Below, piece by piece: positions 9,776-23,500 of a stretch of DNA of 64,000 nucleotides. Under the pieces are notes generated by a model. It was not told the DNA's origin. It did no database searches and saw only the letters and a list, made by a program, of their open reading frames with translations. How positions within the stretch are numbered: position 1 is the first letter of the stretch; the number at the start of each line of letters is the position of its first letter. A program made the position numbers and the translations under genes. The stretch spans positions 49,724,710-49,788,709 of the forward strand of contig NC_092859.1 in the NCBI RefSeq assembly GCF_032062135.1. The letters are read 5' to 3'. The stretch comes from Pyxicephalus adspersus (taxonomy: Eukaryota > Chordata > Amphibia > Anura > Pyxicephalidae).

Positions 9776-12408
9776 GACAGTTATATCTCCACAGCCATCA
9801 GTCGTATCAAATAGAAATGTTGTATTATTCTGCTGAAACTGACTGCCTGTAAAACAATGTTATTTGATTAAAGTTGTAATGGGTCTCCTTACCCCCAGCT
9901 TCATTACAATCTTGGTTGACCACTGGCCACCCTTAAAGCTGAGCTGCTTGTATTCTTCTCAGTGGGTGACAATGGCATCTCAAATCCCCTTTATATTTTT
10001 CCTTTGTTCATACCAAGCCAAGGGTACACCATTAATTGTTACCCTGTCATCTTGTTATTATAATAATAGCTTAATCTAAGGCAATATCTGTCCTGATCAT
10101 GTGCCCACCTAATCATTTAATTCAGCAGAACAAAAACAGACCTACTAGAAGGAAGGACATGTTGGCAATTTGTAATTAAATTCTGTACCTGAATAAATTA
10201 ATAAGATATGACCGGAGCTGTGTTTGACTTCTGCACAAAAGGCAGTAAAATCCTATGATTTTAGAATCCAAAAGCGTTCCAGACAACTAAATCCTGCAAA
10301 AAGAGGATAAGCAAACTACTTAATATCTGCTCCACAAAGGCTTTACTATGTGGTCATATCCATGTACTATCCTGGCAAAAAAATAGGTATTCACAATGAG
10401 GTTTACATCACTTCATTTACAAGAATGCTAGAAGAGGTGTAATGTCAAGGTGAACCTGCCAAAACCTTACCTAAGGCCATGCCCCATCAGTCCACTTGGG
10501 TAGTTGTATTTAGGATGCCACATGGGTACTAGGTCTCCTCTTTTGTGTTTAGGATGAGCAGCAGTCTATACTTTAGAACTACACAGTTAATACTACCTGT
10601 AGTACCAGAAAGGTAAAGACCTAAGTTACTACTCAGTTCTGATGAACCATGTGGCTTAGCCAAGGGTACGCTAGAAGGCCTTCCCTTTACTTCAGGAACC
10701 CCTGTGGTCTGCTGAAGGTGCTTCAGAAAAGGAGAGGATTTTTTTTACCTGGACTTTTTCCTGATTTATAATAGAAGGAAATGTATTTTAAAGGAATTAT
10801 TTTCTAATGAAGGGTGGAAATTTGTGTGGAGGGTTAGAACTAAGTGGTCTATTTATATAAAATGTACTTAGTCGATTCCAAAGAAAATGCTTGTTTATTC
10901 ACTCTGTGCAAACTTGTACTTGAAAGACATGGTTGACTGTACTGTAAATGTATATTTATTGTAATTGTGCTTTCTTTTTTTCACAGCTTCATGTTAATGT
11001 AATCAGCAAGTAACATTGTCACCAGTGAGGTGGGTACTTTCAAAAGCAGACTTGGCACTACAGGATAAATGCAAGCCTACAGGATTAAGAGGTGGTCATC
11101 AAGCACCCCCAACCCTACCCTTGCCACGCCTTGGCTACTTTTTTATGTGGGGTACATTGTGCCCCACTTTCCTGTCCTAACAGGGCCATTCCTGAAGAAT
11201 GCTACACCTCCTACCTAACATACCCAGAGCACAAATTGTTGTCACAGTCTTTTGACTGACTCATTCCCCTCTGTACTTCATTCTCTAGTGACAATGATGG
11301 GGTTCTCCTTTAAATTTTTTAGAGTTTTTCCCCTTGTTTCGACATATTGTTTGATTTTATGTTAGAACTATCTGTAATAGTTTCAACCAATGAGATCTTT
11401 CCCCATTTGTCCCTGGAACAAATTTAGAGTTTCTTATTAATAGAATAGAAATCTCATCTATAATAAGTTGATATAATGAGGGTGTGAGGTATATATATTC
11501 TTCTTTCATGTGCTATAAATGGCATTTAAAAAACAATCTTTCAACTGATTTGTGAAAAATCCACACATTTTAAAAGAAAGCTATTACTTTGCTTTAAAAT
11601 TACTTCAAAAAGGTTCCCAAAATAGATGTTCATAAAAGTCACTTAACATTTAGTAGAAAACATATATTTGTGCAGAATTGTGAAGAACTATTAAATTTAA
11701 AAAAAAAGTTCCTCTGTGTGCTGTCTAAAATGCTTCTGTCTGCTCATGTAATCTTAGATAAACCCAAAGATGTTAGGACTATGTGGGGGCCAAACTATCT
11801 CTTCTAGGATGCTTTCTTCATGTTTTCACTATAACATGGTTGTTTATGATTGCAGCTGTCTTACCCATGGCAGTATCCTGCGACACAATGAATTTTTGCA
11901 GCTGATGGATTCCTCCCTTATACTATTCCATGATAAATAGGCATCGGCCTGTACTTTTCAGCATTAATGAAATCTTTTTTTTTTTTTTGCTAAATCCACA
12001 TTGCCTTAAAGCTACAAGAAATGTACACCGTGGTTCACGCTTGCCTGCAGACATTCTGCTTGTTTTTCAGGACTTCAGTTAGCAAACTACCTATTGTTAC
12101 ATCCAAAAAATTTAAATCTGCATTTATTATTCTAGATTACCAGCTGTCCTTGTTCTGCACACCTGGCTATAAATCTTACATGAAGACCACTTCTGATTAG
12201 CTTTTTCTGGGCTGTAGATAGTTAACCAGGATCCCATTACTTCTTTCTTGGGCTGAGGTTATGATGCCACTAGACATCTTTCTATTGAGATGGGAAGTCA
12301 GCACAATGCTTCTTATCTGCAACATTAAGTTTCCCTGGCCAGCCACTCCATTTTCAGTCCTGAGCATTGCCAATTTTTGCTATGCTTTTTGCAGAAAAGC
12401 TTAAACAC
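9776..12408. other. AT-rich sequence without recognised genes
   Basis: No supported gene. There is a poly-T run at 11971-11987 and a somewhat GC-richer patch at 11030-11230 that may be an old repeat. Nothing else stands out. Confidence 0.55.
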
Positions 12409-12625
12409 TGGGACTGATTTATTAAAGCTGGAGAAAATAGAATATCATGGGAGAACCTGGGTGATCCAGCAAGCTTGGAATAAATCTGGTCAAAGAATGA
12501 AAATATTTACCGCATAATAGAAAACACATTTTTAAAACGTCCATTCAAGGTTTGCTGCATCATCCAGTTTCTTCCATGATAGTCTATCTTCTCCAGTCTT
12601 GGGGAGCTTTATTAAGTTAGGCCCA
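12409..12625 (+). mobile_element. near-palindromic MITE, family Z copy 1 (most diverged)
   Basis: Starts TGGGACTGATTTATTAAAGC and ends with the inverted counterpart GCTTTATTAAGTTAGGCCCA. Both arms carry the internal blocks GGGTGATCCAGCAAGC and its inverted form, so almost the whole element could fold on itself. Five other copies are at 24465, 40419, 44526, 52857 and 57216. No ORF; non-autonomous. Confidence 0.75.
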
Positions 12626-15600
12626 ATGTATCTAGAAACACCTGTTTAGTATAACTGTTTAATTGTGCACTGGAAAGTATGTCTGCTAAATGTTACTCTT
12701 TTAAAAGAAAAGAGGGGGACATCGCAGCTATTGATTTGTTTTTTGATAAATTTGTTTTTTTTCTGTTTATAGGGTTTATATAATGCTACTTGATAAACAA
12801 AACTATTATTTTATTATATTTAAAAGCATCCACATTTTAAAGAATGTTTTCCACAATTGCAGAAAACATTGGTAAAGCACTGTATTGTCCTGCAATATAC
12901 ACCAGAGGGTATAAGAGGATACTCGAAGGAAAAACTTCTAGAAAAATATCTAGTAAAGAAACTTTTACAGTAATCCCTGCTAAACTGGTGCTACCAATAA
13001 CTAGGTGTGCAATTTAAGAAAAAATAGGGATTAGAAATAAAGGTATAGATACAGTTGGATAAATATTGCATCAAGTTACTGGTAACAAATTATTGGGTGA
13101 TACTGTTATTGTATGTGCAACCCATGTAAAACAAGGCTAAACCAAGGACAATCAGTTTCATGTTTTAAAACTACATCTCTCAAGATTGAAAAAGTGATAA
13201 TGACCAGTTATCCCACTGTATTCCTTTTTTATCAGTCCATTTCTCATTCCACTGCATTATTACATTACATATTTATTGTTGTTGCTATTGCCCACAATAG
13301 TCATCTTCTATAGGCTCTCTGGCATCTAGTACAGTGATAAAAAGATAGAGCAGAAAAAATAGCCTTACTTTGACTAGCAGAATAAGTGTACTTATGTAGC
13401 CTCCTCTCACCATTACCAAATATTCATTTTGGAGTGTCTGCCAAATCCAACACATCTATTGTCCAACAACCAAACCCTCAACTAGCCAAGATGCTGGAGG
13501 TTCCTTCGCTGCAAGACCAATTATAAGCATAAAAATGACATGCATAGTTAGCTCACCACTAATGGGGAAAGACATATACTATTACAACACTAAAACAAAA
13601 GTTATAGCAATGGGTAGTGCTTATCTTTCATGGCCCATGAAGCTCACTTGTTAGCCTTAGTATGACACATCATGAAATCAAGAACTAACTATCAAGCTCT
13701 ATCCTGCAATGCTTGATAAGACTGCTAATACTGTAGGAGAAAGTGACCAAACAAAGGTTAGAGTAGACAGTCCAAGACTACAAGAAAGGTATAGGAGATC
13801 TCAACAAACTGTAAAACCATTTTCACCAAAAGTGAGGATAAACTGCTCCAATGAAGCTCCAAACAACAGTAGCAGTGGTTCTAATCCTCCCCACTTTGTT
13901 CAGAACTAAAAAAAGTCATGGCTGGATATATACCTCAAATGCTTTTAAAACAAGCATGGGTTATGTGGTTTAATCATCATTTTAAGGTTATATGTTGCTG
14001 TACTATTGATTGAAAATAGGAAAAAAACATATATGCAATATGTCTGCTGTTAAATTGTTCTCTATAATTTAGTTCCACAAACCATTCTGCATTAAAAATA
14101 GGCGACTTTCAGAATATTTCAGTGACTTTCATAGCTTTCTAGACAATTGAACTTTTTAAAAGTATTTTTATTATTAAAAAACATCAACAGCTCTTTGCTT
14201 TCCTTTTTACAATAAAGTTCAATATATTTTGCTCCACTGCAGCCCTGTTCAAAAGACATACAACAGGTTTGGGTCCTATATTCTCTTTTTGTGCACAAAG
14301 GGCTCCTGCATTTCCTAGGAGTCATGGCTATATAAGCTTTAGATCTTAGCTGAGTGTAGTTGCGGGGGTCAAAGGTCATAACAGGGCATCACTTTCAGAC
14401 AAAGTCCCTTCAGCTGTTAATGTAAGCTATGGAAACAGCATTCTGAGTGTGCATCCACTTGACTATCCACACAAGCCACTCGCATCTCTCTAAGGAGTTA
14501 GATTGTTGACTCAAGTGACATTAGATCCAGCTTCCCTTTAGGCCCCCAAGGTATGGAAGCTTAAAGACATTCATTCAAAGGAGAAAAAAAAATCCTATTG
14601 CTGCTATTCTCCCCATGAAGACAAATATACCCCAAACAGAACAAGAAAAAACACACTTCTGCCCCCTATTCGCCTACTTAAAATCATTTCATTTGTCTAA
14701 AACCATAATGGTCTCTGTGCTTTTTAAAAATTGATCCATTGACAATAGATAATTTAAATAAACAAATACTTATTGCTATGAATATGCATCTACAGCTAGT
14801 AATATGTATTCATTTACATCTCACAGTTGTTTTAAGCATCAATAGTAATACATGGCCTGTAAGTAGATGAACGTTAACTTTCCTTCCCAAATTTACAAAT
14901 TTTCTGTGACTAAGGACTTAGGCTGACTCAGACAAACCAAACTTCAGGTAAAGCTGTTTTTTTCTAGCATGGAGGAGGCCTATAACTTGATATTTATATT
15001 GGCACATTTTCCATGACATTTTCATGGTTCGTAGTTGTGCTCATTTAGAAATTAGTTCTGAGCTTGTGATTCAAAGTCAATGCTGGCGGTAGTGCTGCAC
15101 TTGCTTTAAGAAGTACAAAATGCTTGTTTTGAGTTGCAGATACCCAACTGTATGGTTTCATTCTCTAACCCTATATTGGGCAAATAAAACAGCCAATACT
15201 GTTTTTAAAGAACCCAACAGAAGCTCTAAGAACTAATCATTCCCGGGCTGGATGCTGGTTGTGAGTTGTAAACATAGATAGGCAAATCCCTACTTAAGTA
15301 TAACATGTGGTGGGGAAGTTGCTTTCCCTTTCTTATGAAGTACTTCACAAAGTTTAGCCATAATCTCTCCAACAGGTCTAACAAATGGATTCAAATTCCA
15401 AGAATGGAAAACCTTTTATTCTCTTGTGGAAGAAATTAGAAATTGATGGTAAAAAAGACCAAAAGGAAGTTAGAAGAGGAAAGTAGAGATAGGAAAAAGA
15501 AGGGAATAAATAAAAGGAAATAAAAATAAGGAAGGTGAAAAGGTAGCAAAGGTAATTTACCTACTCAGATTCATAAATTAAACTATAACTTGTCCAGTAA

Positions 15601-17094
15601 TCTGTTTGTGATCTAAATTGCTCCATCGGCACTCAGCAGGCAGCTTTATGTTCATTAAAGCAAGACAGAAGTATGTAACTTGGATATCTGATGTGTATGA
15701 CAAAGCATGAGAAATCAGGTATAGTTTACTTAACAGGTTAAAATTGTGAGCAGAATAGTGACTTCCCAAATTTGTGCTTCATTATCCCCATTGTATCTCA
15801 CAGAAGCAACTATAAATTATCCCAACTTCCCTGCTTTTGCTATGAGAAATTACCTACAGCTTTGAAAGGAAGAACCTTAAGCAAACTGTTAATGTAGAAG
15901 CAAGGCTCCCCACTGATTGTGTGCATTTCTGGGTACTAGTTTTCAGCAGTACAAAGCAATACCTGTTGCTTGATTTGTTCTTATTCTGAACTACCCCTCA
16001 GGGTAGTTAGTTAGTGTCTTGCATGAGACTGCAAGAGAAAAGTAAAGCTCATACTAGGTAAGGTTCAAATAGGAATGGTTCAATGTTAAAAGAAGTGGTG
16101 TATAATAGCAAATATTAAAGACTTTGAAAGACAAATGTACAAAATAAAATGTTAGTTCATTTAAACACTCAAAGAAAGTGCAGCCTGAGCCCTGGCCACT
16201 GTCAACAGAATTGGATTCATCCTCATAAACACAGCACTAGCAATTAGTTCAAAAGGCCAGATCATAGACTTGTCTTAAGAAGGCTTTGGATTTGTGTTCA
16301 TGGCTTGAAAAAGAAAAAAGGCAAACAGAGGATTTTGTCATTTGAAGATCAGTTTGAATCCCAGAAAAAATCCTATTATTTTTCCATTTAGATAAAGAGG
16401 CTTGAAAAGCTCAAAGGTTCCCCTCCCCAAGGCAACAACTTTCTGTGCATCTTATTTCACTCTAGGATTTGGATCATATAATCTAGCAGAAGGATCAAGA
16501 TAATTAACAAAAAAAAAATGGTGAAATTCTTTAAATGTATTTTTTATGGTTATATATTTTTAGAATACATAAATTACCAATTTAACCATAACAGCATGAT
16601 TTATAAAAAATAAAAATAGGTTTAGTTATTAAAATAGACCTATGAGATTTTTTATTATGTGTAATATTCTCTTTAATATGTATAGTTTACTATTCAAAGT
16701 TCCTAGCATAGTGCTTACAATGCTAACCTAGCCTATATTTTTGCTGTTTCGGGGAGGCATAATGGAAATGGATTACATTTAGCACGTTGAGATTCTTACC
16801 CAGGAAGTCCAACTAATGTGTGTAATTTAGCATTCACTTTAATCGGAAGAGGAAGAACAGCTGGGACATTAAGGGTAATGTAAGGGAATGACTATGTATG
16901 TAATATACACATAGAAACTCCACTGTAATACCACTCCACTGTTGGTCCAATATCTAGCTAGTGTAATCTATAAGCTATAAGAGAAAATGCTAAATGTAAA
17001 TGGCCTTTATTGCAGAAAGGACAGACAATGTATACATTAAAATAAACATACCTGCTTGCAATTGCAATTTTTAAATACTTTCCCTTGTCCCTAT
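12626..17094. other. AT-rich sequence without recognised genes
   Basis: No convincing coding sequence. A purine-rich stretch with little C occupies 15425-15550. Positions 16190-16270 are complex and non-repetitive, and might be regulatory, but this is only an impression. Confidence 0.55.
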
Positions 17095-17330
17095 TTCATG
17101 CAGGCACCAACATCTTTTTCTCATTTGGGTTTCTTGATCTTCAGCCATCTTAAATTGGTTGGGCCAGGATGACAGGATACCCAGTATATCTTGGTTTTGT
17201 CATTAGGCCACTCAGCGTCTGATAGCGATAGCGAACAGGCAAGTAAGCATATTTTATTGGAAAGAGAATTAGCCTTTCTTTTTCTGCATTAAAGACCTGC
17301 CTGCTCACAAATTTTCAATTTGAAACCACA
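17095..17330 (+). repeat. dispersed repeat family Y, copy 1
   Basis: GATCTTCAGCCATCTTAAAT followed by TGGTTGGGCCAGGATGACAG matches a block of the repeat at 19834-20130. It ends with TGCATTAAAGACCTGCCTGC, resembling 23418-23437 and 33714-33735. Class unknown; no ORF. Confidence 0.4.
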
Positions 17331-17823
17331 GTTCCACTTGAAAATTACCATATGTGCAATTAAAAGCTGTTATAAATATCTTAGGCCCCCCCTATAACAT
17401 TCTGTGTATTATAAACCTACTCCATTCCTTTTGTACCTACAACTACAGCCCGCATAACCTTTCTTTTGTACATAACTATCCCCAAAAGCACACAGTATAA
17501 CAGTACATCTCATCCAGGGAAAGTCCTTGCTCAAGTTGATTGCAATGGGAAGCATTGGTTGGATATTAAAAGGTAGTCTATATGGACCTTAGAAGCAGAG
17601 GCCACATTATTACATATAATAATACACAGCTATGTATTACTCACTGCAAAACTAGATCCTTTTACTCTGTTGTAGCAACTGCTACTTGCCATTTATCCTT
17701 TCTGCATCTATATGTGCACACAAAGTCTCTAAAAAGTCCCTAGATATTAAAAAGTTACCAGTATCCTGTTTTTGTCCTGTCTTTTTTTTCGCTAAATCAT
17801 ATTAGGTAAATTCTGCTGGTATT

Positions 17824-18163
17824 TTAACCTCCCTGGCGGTATGATTAATAAGGATTTCAAATGTTAAAGCGGTACATTTAAAAATCCTTATTATTTTAAA
17901 AAACCCGCCCTCCCACCCCACCGACCTGCCTAGCAGTCCAACCCTCCAGCCTAAGACTCGTGAGAAGATGCCTGGCCGGCATGTGCTTCCCGGGCATTGC
18001 TGGAGGACGCCGCGGACATCGCTGGAGGACGCCACTATATTTGTGGGAACCAGGTAGTTTTAAACTCCCTAGCAATTCCACCCCGAGTGTGGCTCAGGGT
18101 TAAGGCTTTTTGTATGGAAAATCCACCCCGAGCCACACTCGGGAATACCACCAGGGAGGTAAT
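17824..18163. mobile_element. piggyBac-like TTAA non-autonomous element
   Basis: Left end TTAA-CCTCCCTGGCGGT; right end ACCACCAGGGAGG-TAAT, an imperfect TIR of 13 bases. TTAA target site and CCT start fit piggyBac-type elements; the right target copy has mutated. The body is GC-rich and CpG-bearing. A near-repeat GCTGGAGGACGCC occurs twice (17998, 18022). CACCCCGAGTGTGG and CACCCCGAGCCACACTCGGG near the right end form a subterminal inverted repeat. Non-coding. Confidence 0.65.
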
Positions 18164-19833
18164 AGCCCCATGTTCTGCTACTCACGCTGAAGCCACATAC
18201 CAACAATTATACACATCCCTTTAGAAAATACATTTTTAAAGTCTAAAAGCAAAAGCTTTACCCTTGTAAGGGAAAATAAACCTTTATCCATCCAATTGCT
18301 CACTCTACTTACCTATATTCCACTAAGGTTGCACAGCAACCCTCAGAGTTGGCAGCTAACTTGTGTAATGAATTTAACTTCCTGATTGTTTACAACAAAA
18401 TTATGTGACCTATAGTGAGGTGAGAAAGAGTAGGAGTTATTTTTGAAGGGGAGGCAGAATAGATTAGAGACCATACCACAGAGGGAAAGACCATTAGAAA
18501 GAAAGATGATACTGGATGCGCCATTTGGGCCATGGCTACAAAATGCTATCTCTTGTGAAAATGTGATCTTCTGCAAAATCTGTTCTTCTAAAGCTTTTTG
18601 CATTCTACGTTGATAAATGTGTATATGTTATGTTGTGAATCTAATAATGTAAAAAGCCAAAAGGGTCTGCTTATTCTTTAAAAATGTAATGAATTATTAC
18701 AAATAAATAAACACAATATAAATTAAATGTTTCCCTAATTTGTTCGCTATTTGTTTTATTAAAAACAAGAAATGCTGAAATTTTAACTTATTGATTACAT
18801 AAAAAAAACCCTTCTTTTGTACAATAGACATATATTTACTAGCATTTCCATCCACTCCCCCCTACACCTTTCACTTGACAGCCTTTAAACTAGAATGCTA
18901 ATCTGGACATTGTAATGTTAATGAGCGTATGGAGTGCCCACTTGCCCTTGTAAATTCTTGTATACCCAGCCAATGTTTAAAGAAAGGGGCTATTCAAATT
19001 CTTACTGAACAGAAAATCAGCTAAGTCAAATCTCCAACTACAGACAAGTATCTGGGCATATTAAAGGTTCATTTTGTAGAAAAGGCATGTGCATGTTAAG
19101 TGTTCTGTCACACCATCTACATGGGAAATAATCCAAGTATCTCATTTAAGTATTTAGATGTTGCCAAAAAGAGTGTTTTCACGTGAGTCTTTCTGGGTGC
19201 TTAATGGTTTAATAGGTCTCTAACATTAGTTACTTTGACATTTAGGATAGTGTATTAAAACCTAGTTATTTGAATTAAATAGTGCTCTAACAAGATATTA
19301 AAAAACAGCTGAATCGCATTTTAAAAATGTGTTGTTTTTCCCCCATGAAAGTTTTGAACTTTTGTTTTTTTTTTAATTATTTTATAATTGTATTTATGAG
19401 TGTTTTTTTGTTTTTGCCTGTAAATTGTATTTTAAATATACTATGAAACACAGCTTCTCTAGTAAAGTATACCAGGAACCCTAGAAAGAGAGATTTTATT
19501 TACTACAATTATACTTATTGGTTATAGGGGGCGGGGCCAACACCAGTAAATAAAACTTTGCTGATGTTCCCTGATGGTCTTTAAGAATGGTACTTAAACA
19601 TTTGTTTTAGGCACTAGTTATCAGCAAAATTTAAATATTACTGAATTCTTAAGACTAACAGTAACAATACTCATTTTATTGTTAGAGCTTTTCAGAAGAC
19701 TGCGCTTGAACCAAAAACCTAAAGCAATTGACCTTTTTTTTGCTTTTATTTGATCTTTTTTGACAAATTTATCATGTAATAAACACTGATAAAATTTGAA
19801 ACTGAAGATTTTGTGCTATACCACCTCACTTTA
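18164..19833. other. AT-rich sequence without recognised genes
   Basis: No gene supported. Homopolymer T and A runs around 19361-19430; a short GC-rich insert GGGGGCGGGGCC at 19526-19538. Nothing else notable. Confidence 0.55.
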
Positions 19834-20130
19834 AAGCGTAACTAAATCTGTCCGCATTCCAGCAACTGGCGCTGCCATCTTGCTTTTATTCTTCATTTTC
19901 CAGACGATCTTTGGCCATCTATATTGGTTGTGCTGGGATGGTTGAATTCCCACACATCTGCAGAAGCCCAGTGTATGCAAGGGAAGGTAGGAATGCCACG
20001 TTTCCCTTCAACTAAAGCTGATGCCGCACATGTGTAATTCAAAAAACCCAAAGCCATCTGGCAGGTAAGACACACTATTGGAGAAGGTAAGTCTGTCCCT
20101 TTCTACAATAATGACATGTCTGATTATGGA
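19834..20130 (+). repeat. dispersed repeat family Y, copy 2
   Basis: Begins TTTAAAGCGTAACTAAATC and shares the block GATCTTTGGCCATCTATATT, GGTTGTGCTGGGATGGTTGA with 17138-17180. TTTAAAGC and the later AAAGTTCTGCTTTAA (21174-21186) resemble opposite ends of a terminal repeat, but the intervening distance makes one element uncertain. No ORF. Confidence 0.38.
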
Positions 20131-20803
20131 AACTTAAAAGTGGAATTTTAGTTCCACATGAATGCTGTTGTGTGTGGTTAGGCTGTAGTAATAGGTAGGG
20201 TTGCTCAGATTCGGTTTGGCAATTTTGTAAAACTTCAAAGTTAGCACCACACTTCATTGAAGCATATGGGAAAATAATGTTGTATTTAAACTTTGGCCAT
20301 TTTTCGGGTCAATATGCAAGTTACTGTCAAAAATGCACAAGGAGTTGGGGTACTCGCATGAGAATTGTCCCAAAACAATTATACAACTATACAGTGGGGG
20401 AATAGTCTTTTTAGTCACTAAGAGGACGAAACAGGTCCTTTAATTATTATTTAACATTTTTAGATTCATATCAGACCCTAGTAGCCAGGTAGCCCTTATC
20501 ATGTACCAGGTCAAGCTACATGCCTTTTAATGTTATGCAAAGTATCCTTGTCCCCCAAAAAGAATGTGATGAATGGTTGAAGAGTTCATGAGGATTGTAA
20601 AATTCCCTATTATTAGGGGCAACCAAATATTCTCCCTTCTCAGATGAATGAGGTTTGACATAATTTAAGATCCCAACCAACCAATGTCCCATCAAAAAAA
20701 ACTGAAAAAGAATCTTAATCACAAATATAATAACAAAATGCAATTTCAATGCAAATAACATCATCCAGTGGTCATCCCAGCCGGCTGTGGGTTGCTCCTT
20801 CTG

Positions 20804-21113
20804 CAAGGACGGTGGCTCAGGGGTTAGCACTCCAGGCTCGATCCCCAGCCAGGACATTATCTGCATGGAGTTTGCAGGTTCTCCCCGTGTCTGCGTGGGT
20901 TTCCTCTGGGTACTCGGGTTTCCTCCCACATCCCAAAAACATGCGGTGAGGTTAATTGGCTTCTCCCTAACAATTGACCTTAGACCACATTAATGACATA
21001 TGACTATGATAGGGACAATAGATTGTGAGCTCCTTTGAGGGACAGTTAGTGACACAACTATGTACAGAGCTGCGTAATATGATGGTGCTATATAAATACT
21101 GTATATTAATAAT
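20804..21113 (+). mobile_element. V-SINE (tRNA-headed SINE with L2-like tail), copy 1
   Basis: The 5' head holds a Pol III A-box-like GGTGGCTCAGGGGTTAGCAC and B-box-like GGCTCGATCCC, as in tRNA-derived SINEs. A V-type core follows: GTCTGCGTGGGTTTCCTC, GGGTTTCCTCCCACATCCC, AAAAACATGC. The tail CTGCGTAATATGATGGTGCT, ATATAAATACTGTATA then AATA repeats matches the 3' end of the L2 LINE at 28060-28115. The head has lost part of the A-to-B spacer relative to copy 2. Transcription would be by RNA polymerase III and movement by L2 enzymes; both are known for the family, not shown here. Confidence 0.85.
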
Positions 21114-21370
21114 ATAATAAGGACCTACTGGACTCTTTACACCAACAAAGGTAGGTGTATTTTTTTTATTTAAAGTTCTGCTTTAATATTGATGTCTGGA
21201 CTGATCTTTAATAGGGAAGGGCATCAGCTATAACAAGATTCAATTCTGCTCCAGAGATCAAGCCAAGTAACTTACTTTTTTAGCTGCACAAATAAAATAT
21301 AGGTGCCTTTCATCATTCCAAATAATAGACTAACCTCTATTCTAAGGCAGTGGTAGTCAATGTTCTTTGC

Positions 21371-21945
21371 TTAACCTGCTGAGCAGTCACCCCGAGTGTG
21401 ATCTGGGGTAAAAAAAAGATGCTGAGAGCGGTAACCCACAGTCACACTTGGGGTAGCTAAAATAGCTATATTATAACACAATAAATACAGCCCTACCTGA
21501 TCTGCTGGAGTCCTCCTTCGCAATCCTCATTTTCTTGCTCCTCTGGCCGGGGTCCTCTGCAGCCGATGAGTCACCGGGGAGCTCCTGATGAGGTCAGTGT
21601 GTGCAAACATTCCGTTCGGGCGTGGCAGGAATTTCAAATCTATTTGTATTGCATTCAACACAAAATAACTTTAATAATTTCAATACAGTGGATTTATATG
21701 TGTAAAAGCGGTAAATTGTCTTTCATGAATTTATTTTACAGTATAATATAATAATATGAGTATAATATTTATTTTTAATTTTTTTTAATTTATTTAATTT
21801 ATTATTTTGACATGATTTTGTGTTTCAAACTTTATTATACTCATACTATTACATTATACTGTAAAAAAAATAAATTTTCATGAAAAACAATGTACTACTT
21901 TTAGACATGTAAATCGGGACAGCAATGAACCACCCATGAGGTTAA
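21371..21945. mobile_element. piggyBac-like TTAA element with internal hairpin
   Basis: Exact TTAA on both sides (21371-21374, 21942-21945). Ends CCTGCTGAGCAGTCACC and (inverted) CCTCATGGGTGGTTC are decayed TIRs related to the element at 17824. CACCCCGAGTGTG at the left and an inverted CACACTTGGGGT follow, shared with the other TTAA element. An internal AT-rich inverted repeat pairs 21721-21768 with 21833-21885. Non-autonomous. Confidence 0.65.
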
Positions 21946-23500
21946 TGCAACTGGACTTCATACTGGAAAGTATTTAAAAAAAAGAAGTGTTTCTGTTGTT
22001 TATAGCAAGAATGTTCCTGTCATGTTTTAGGTACAGTGCAATATGAAAAATTCTCAAATATACATCAACATGAATGTAAAATTTGTTTTACCTGATAAAA
22101 CAGGAAAGCTACACTGGCTCATGTATAAACCTAGGGCACAAAATGCATCAGTCACTGCTAATATTTAAAACAGAACTGGCAATAAATTTCATTTGAACAA
22201 ATACATCCCTGGTGTTTTAATAAAAAAAAATATTTAAAGAGGGTGAAAAATCACATGGGCTCAGTATATTTTTCCCCTCTCCTATTTACAAGTTAAAGTA
22301 TTTTTTACTTTTGAGTTGGTTATGATGGGTTACTTGCTCTTAAATGATCTTGTGTACATTATTGTTGACCACCATTGGATGACGCTGTGTCCATGTGTAA
22401 AGTGTGTAACAAACTACTACACTGCAACCACGTCTTAAAAAGAAACATTTCAGACTACAACAGTTTGATATCCTTTGCATTTGAACCCTGCTCCATTTAG
22501 TGGGGTCATCCGTGTATAAACAGAAATTCCTAATGAATGACATTTTCAGGAAAAAAAATTATTGGTTTGTATTCGAGTATATAAGATGATTATACCGTGT
22601 AAAATGTGATCCCAGAAGAGGAGGACTATCTAGGGCCCACAAAACTTATTTACCTCTATAAAAACACCAGTGTAAAAAGTATGTTTTAGTGTTGATATGT
22701 TGAAAGAATTTAGTGAAATTAGCATAAATCGCCAAAAAAGTCTGTAGAAGAGGATCTCTTTCTAAAGTTTAGAGTGCATCTACCAGTACATGTTTTAGGG
22801 ATGTTCTAATTGTTTCAATTAAAAAAAAAAGACCCTTACATTTTTAACACTTTTCTAGACATACAGGGTGAGTGCCTAGGATTGGTAGAAGTGGGGGGCT
22901 AGGAAGGTATGCTGCACAACTTACTTCCCTTAGCATTGGGACTATAGGTCATTTTCCCCAGATCCGCTACCCAAAAAGGATATGGGGGAATTGATTGGGT
23001 GGTGGTGGAATCCAATCCCTCATCTAGGGAAATGAATAAAAGGCTGCAATAGTACTCAATTACCATTTTCTAGAAAGATTTAAAAGTAAGTTGACAACAC
23101 ACTTTTTTACTGAAATAAAAAAACACCTAATGATTTTTAAAGTAAAAAATGTTTATTCTAGTATACATTAGTAATAATAACCTTCCAACCAAAGTGCTAG
23201 GGGTCTGTCATTCATCATTTGTACCTGCATGATATCTGGCTTAAATGTAAGGTGAACCTTACATACCCTGCAAATAAGCAGGCCAAAGATGGCAAAATAG
23301 GTATCTTGGAAGAGAAAATATAGAAGATAGCAGCGTCCATGACAGTTACGGCTACAGGTGAGTGTATTTAAAAAACTATGGTTGGGGAGGTATGTTTATT
23401 TTATTTGCCTGTCCCACCTGCAATAAAGGACCTGCCTGGTCGCAATTTACAGGAGATGATGGAGACTCATATAGAAGTCATGACATATCAATGTATATGC
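21946..23500. other. AT-rich sequence without recognised genes
   Basis: No gene. 23270-23440 contains fragments related to family Y (CAATAAAGGACCTGCCTGG). Otherwise nothing recognised. Confidence 0.5.

Noticed and set aside
20804..20870. Genuine tRNA gene
   Set aside because: A- and B-box-like words are present but there is no cloverleaf; it is the SINE head.
20516..20929. 137-codon minus-strand frame
   Set aside because: Partly antisense V-SINE sequence.
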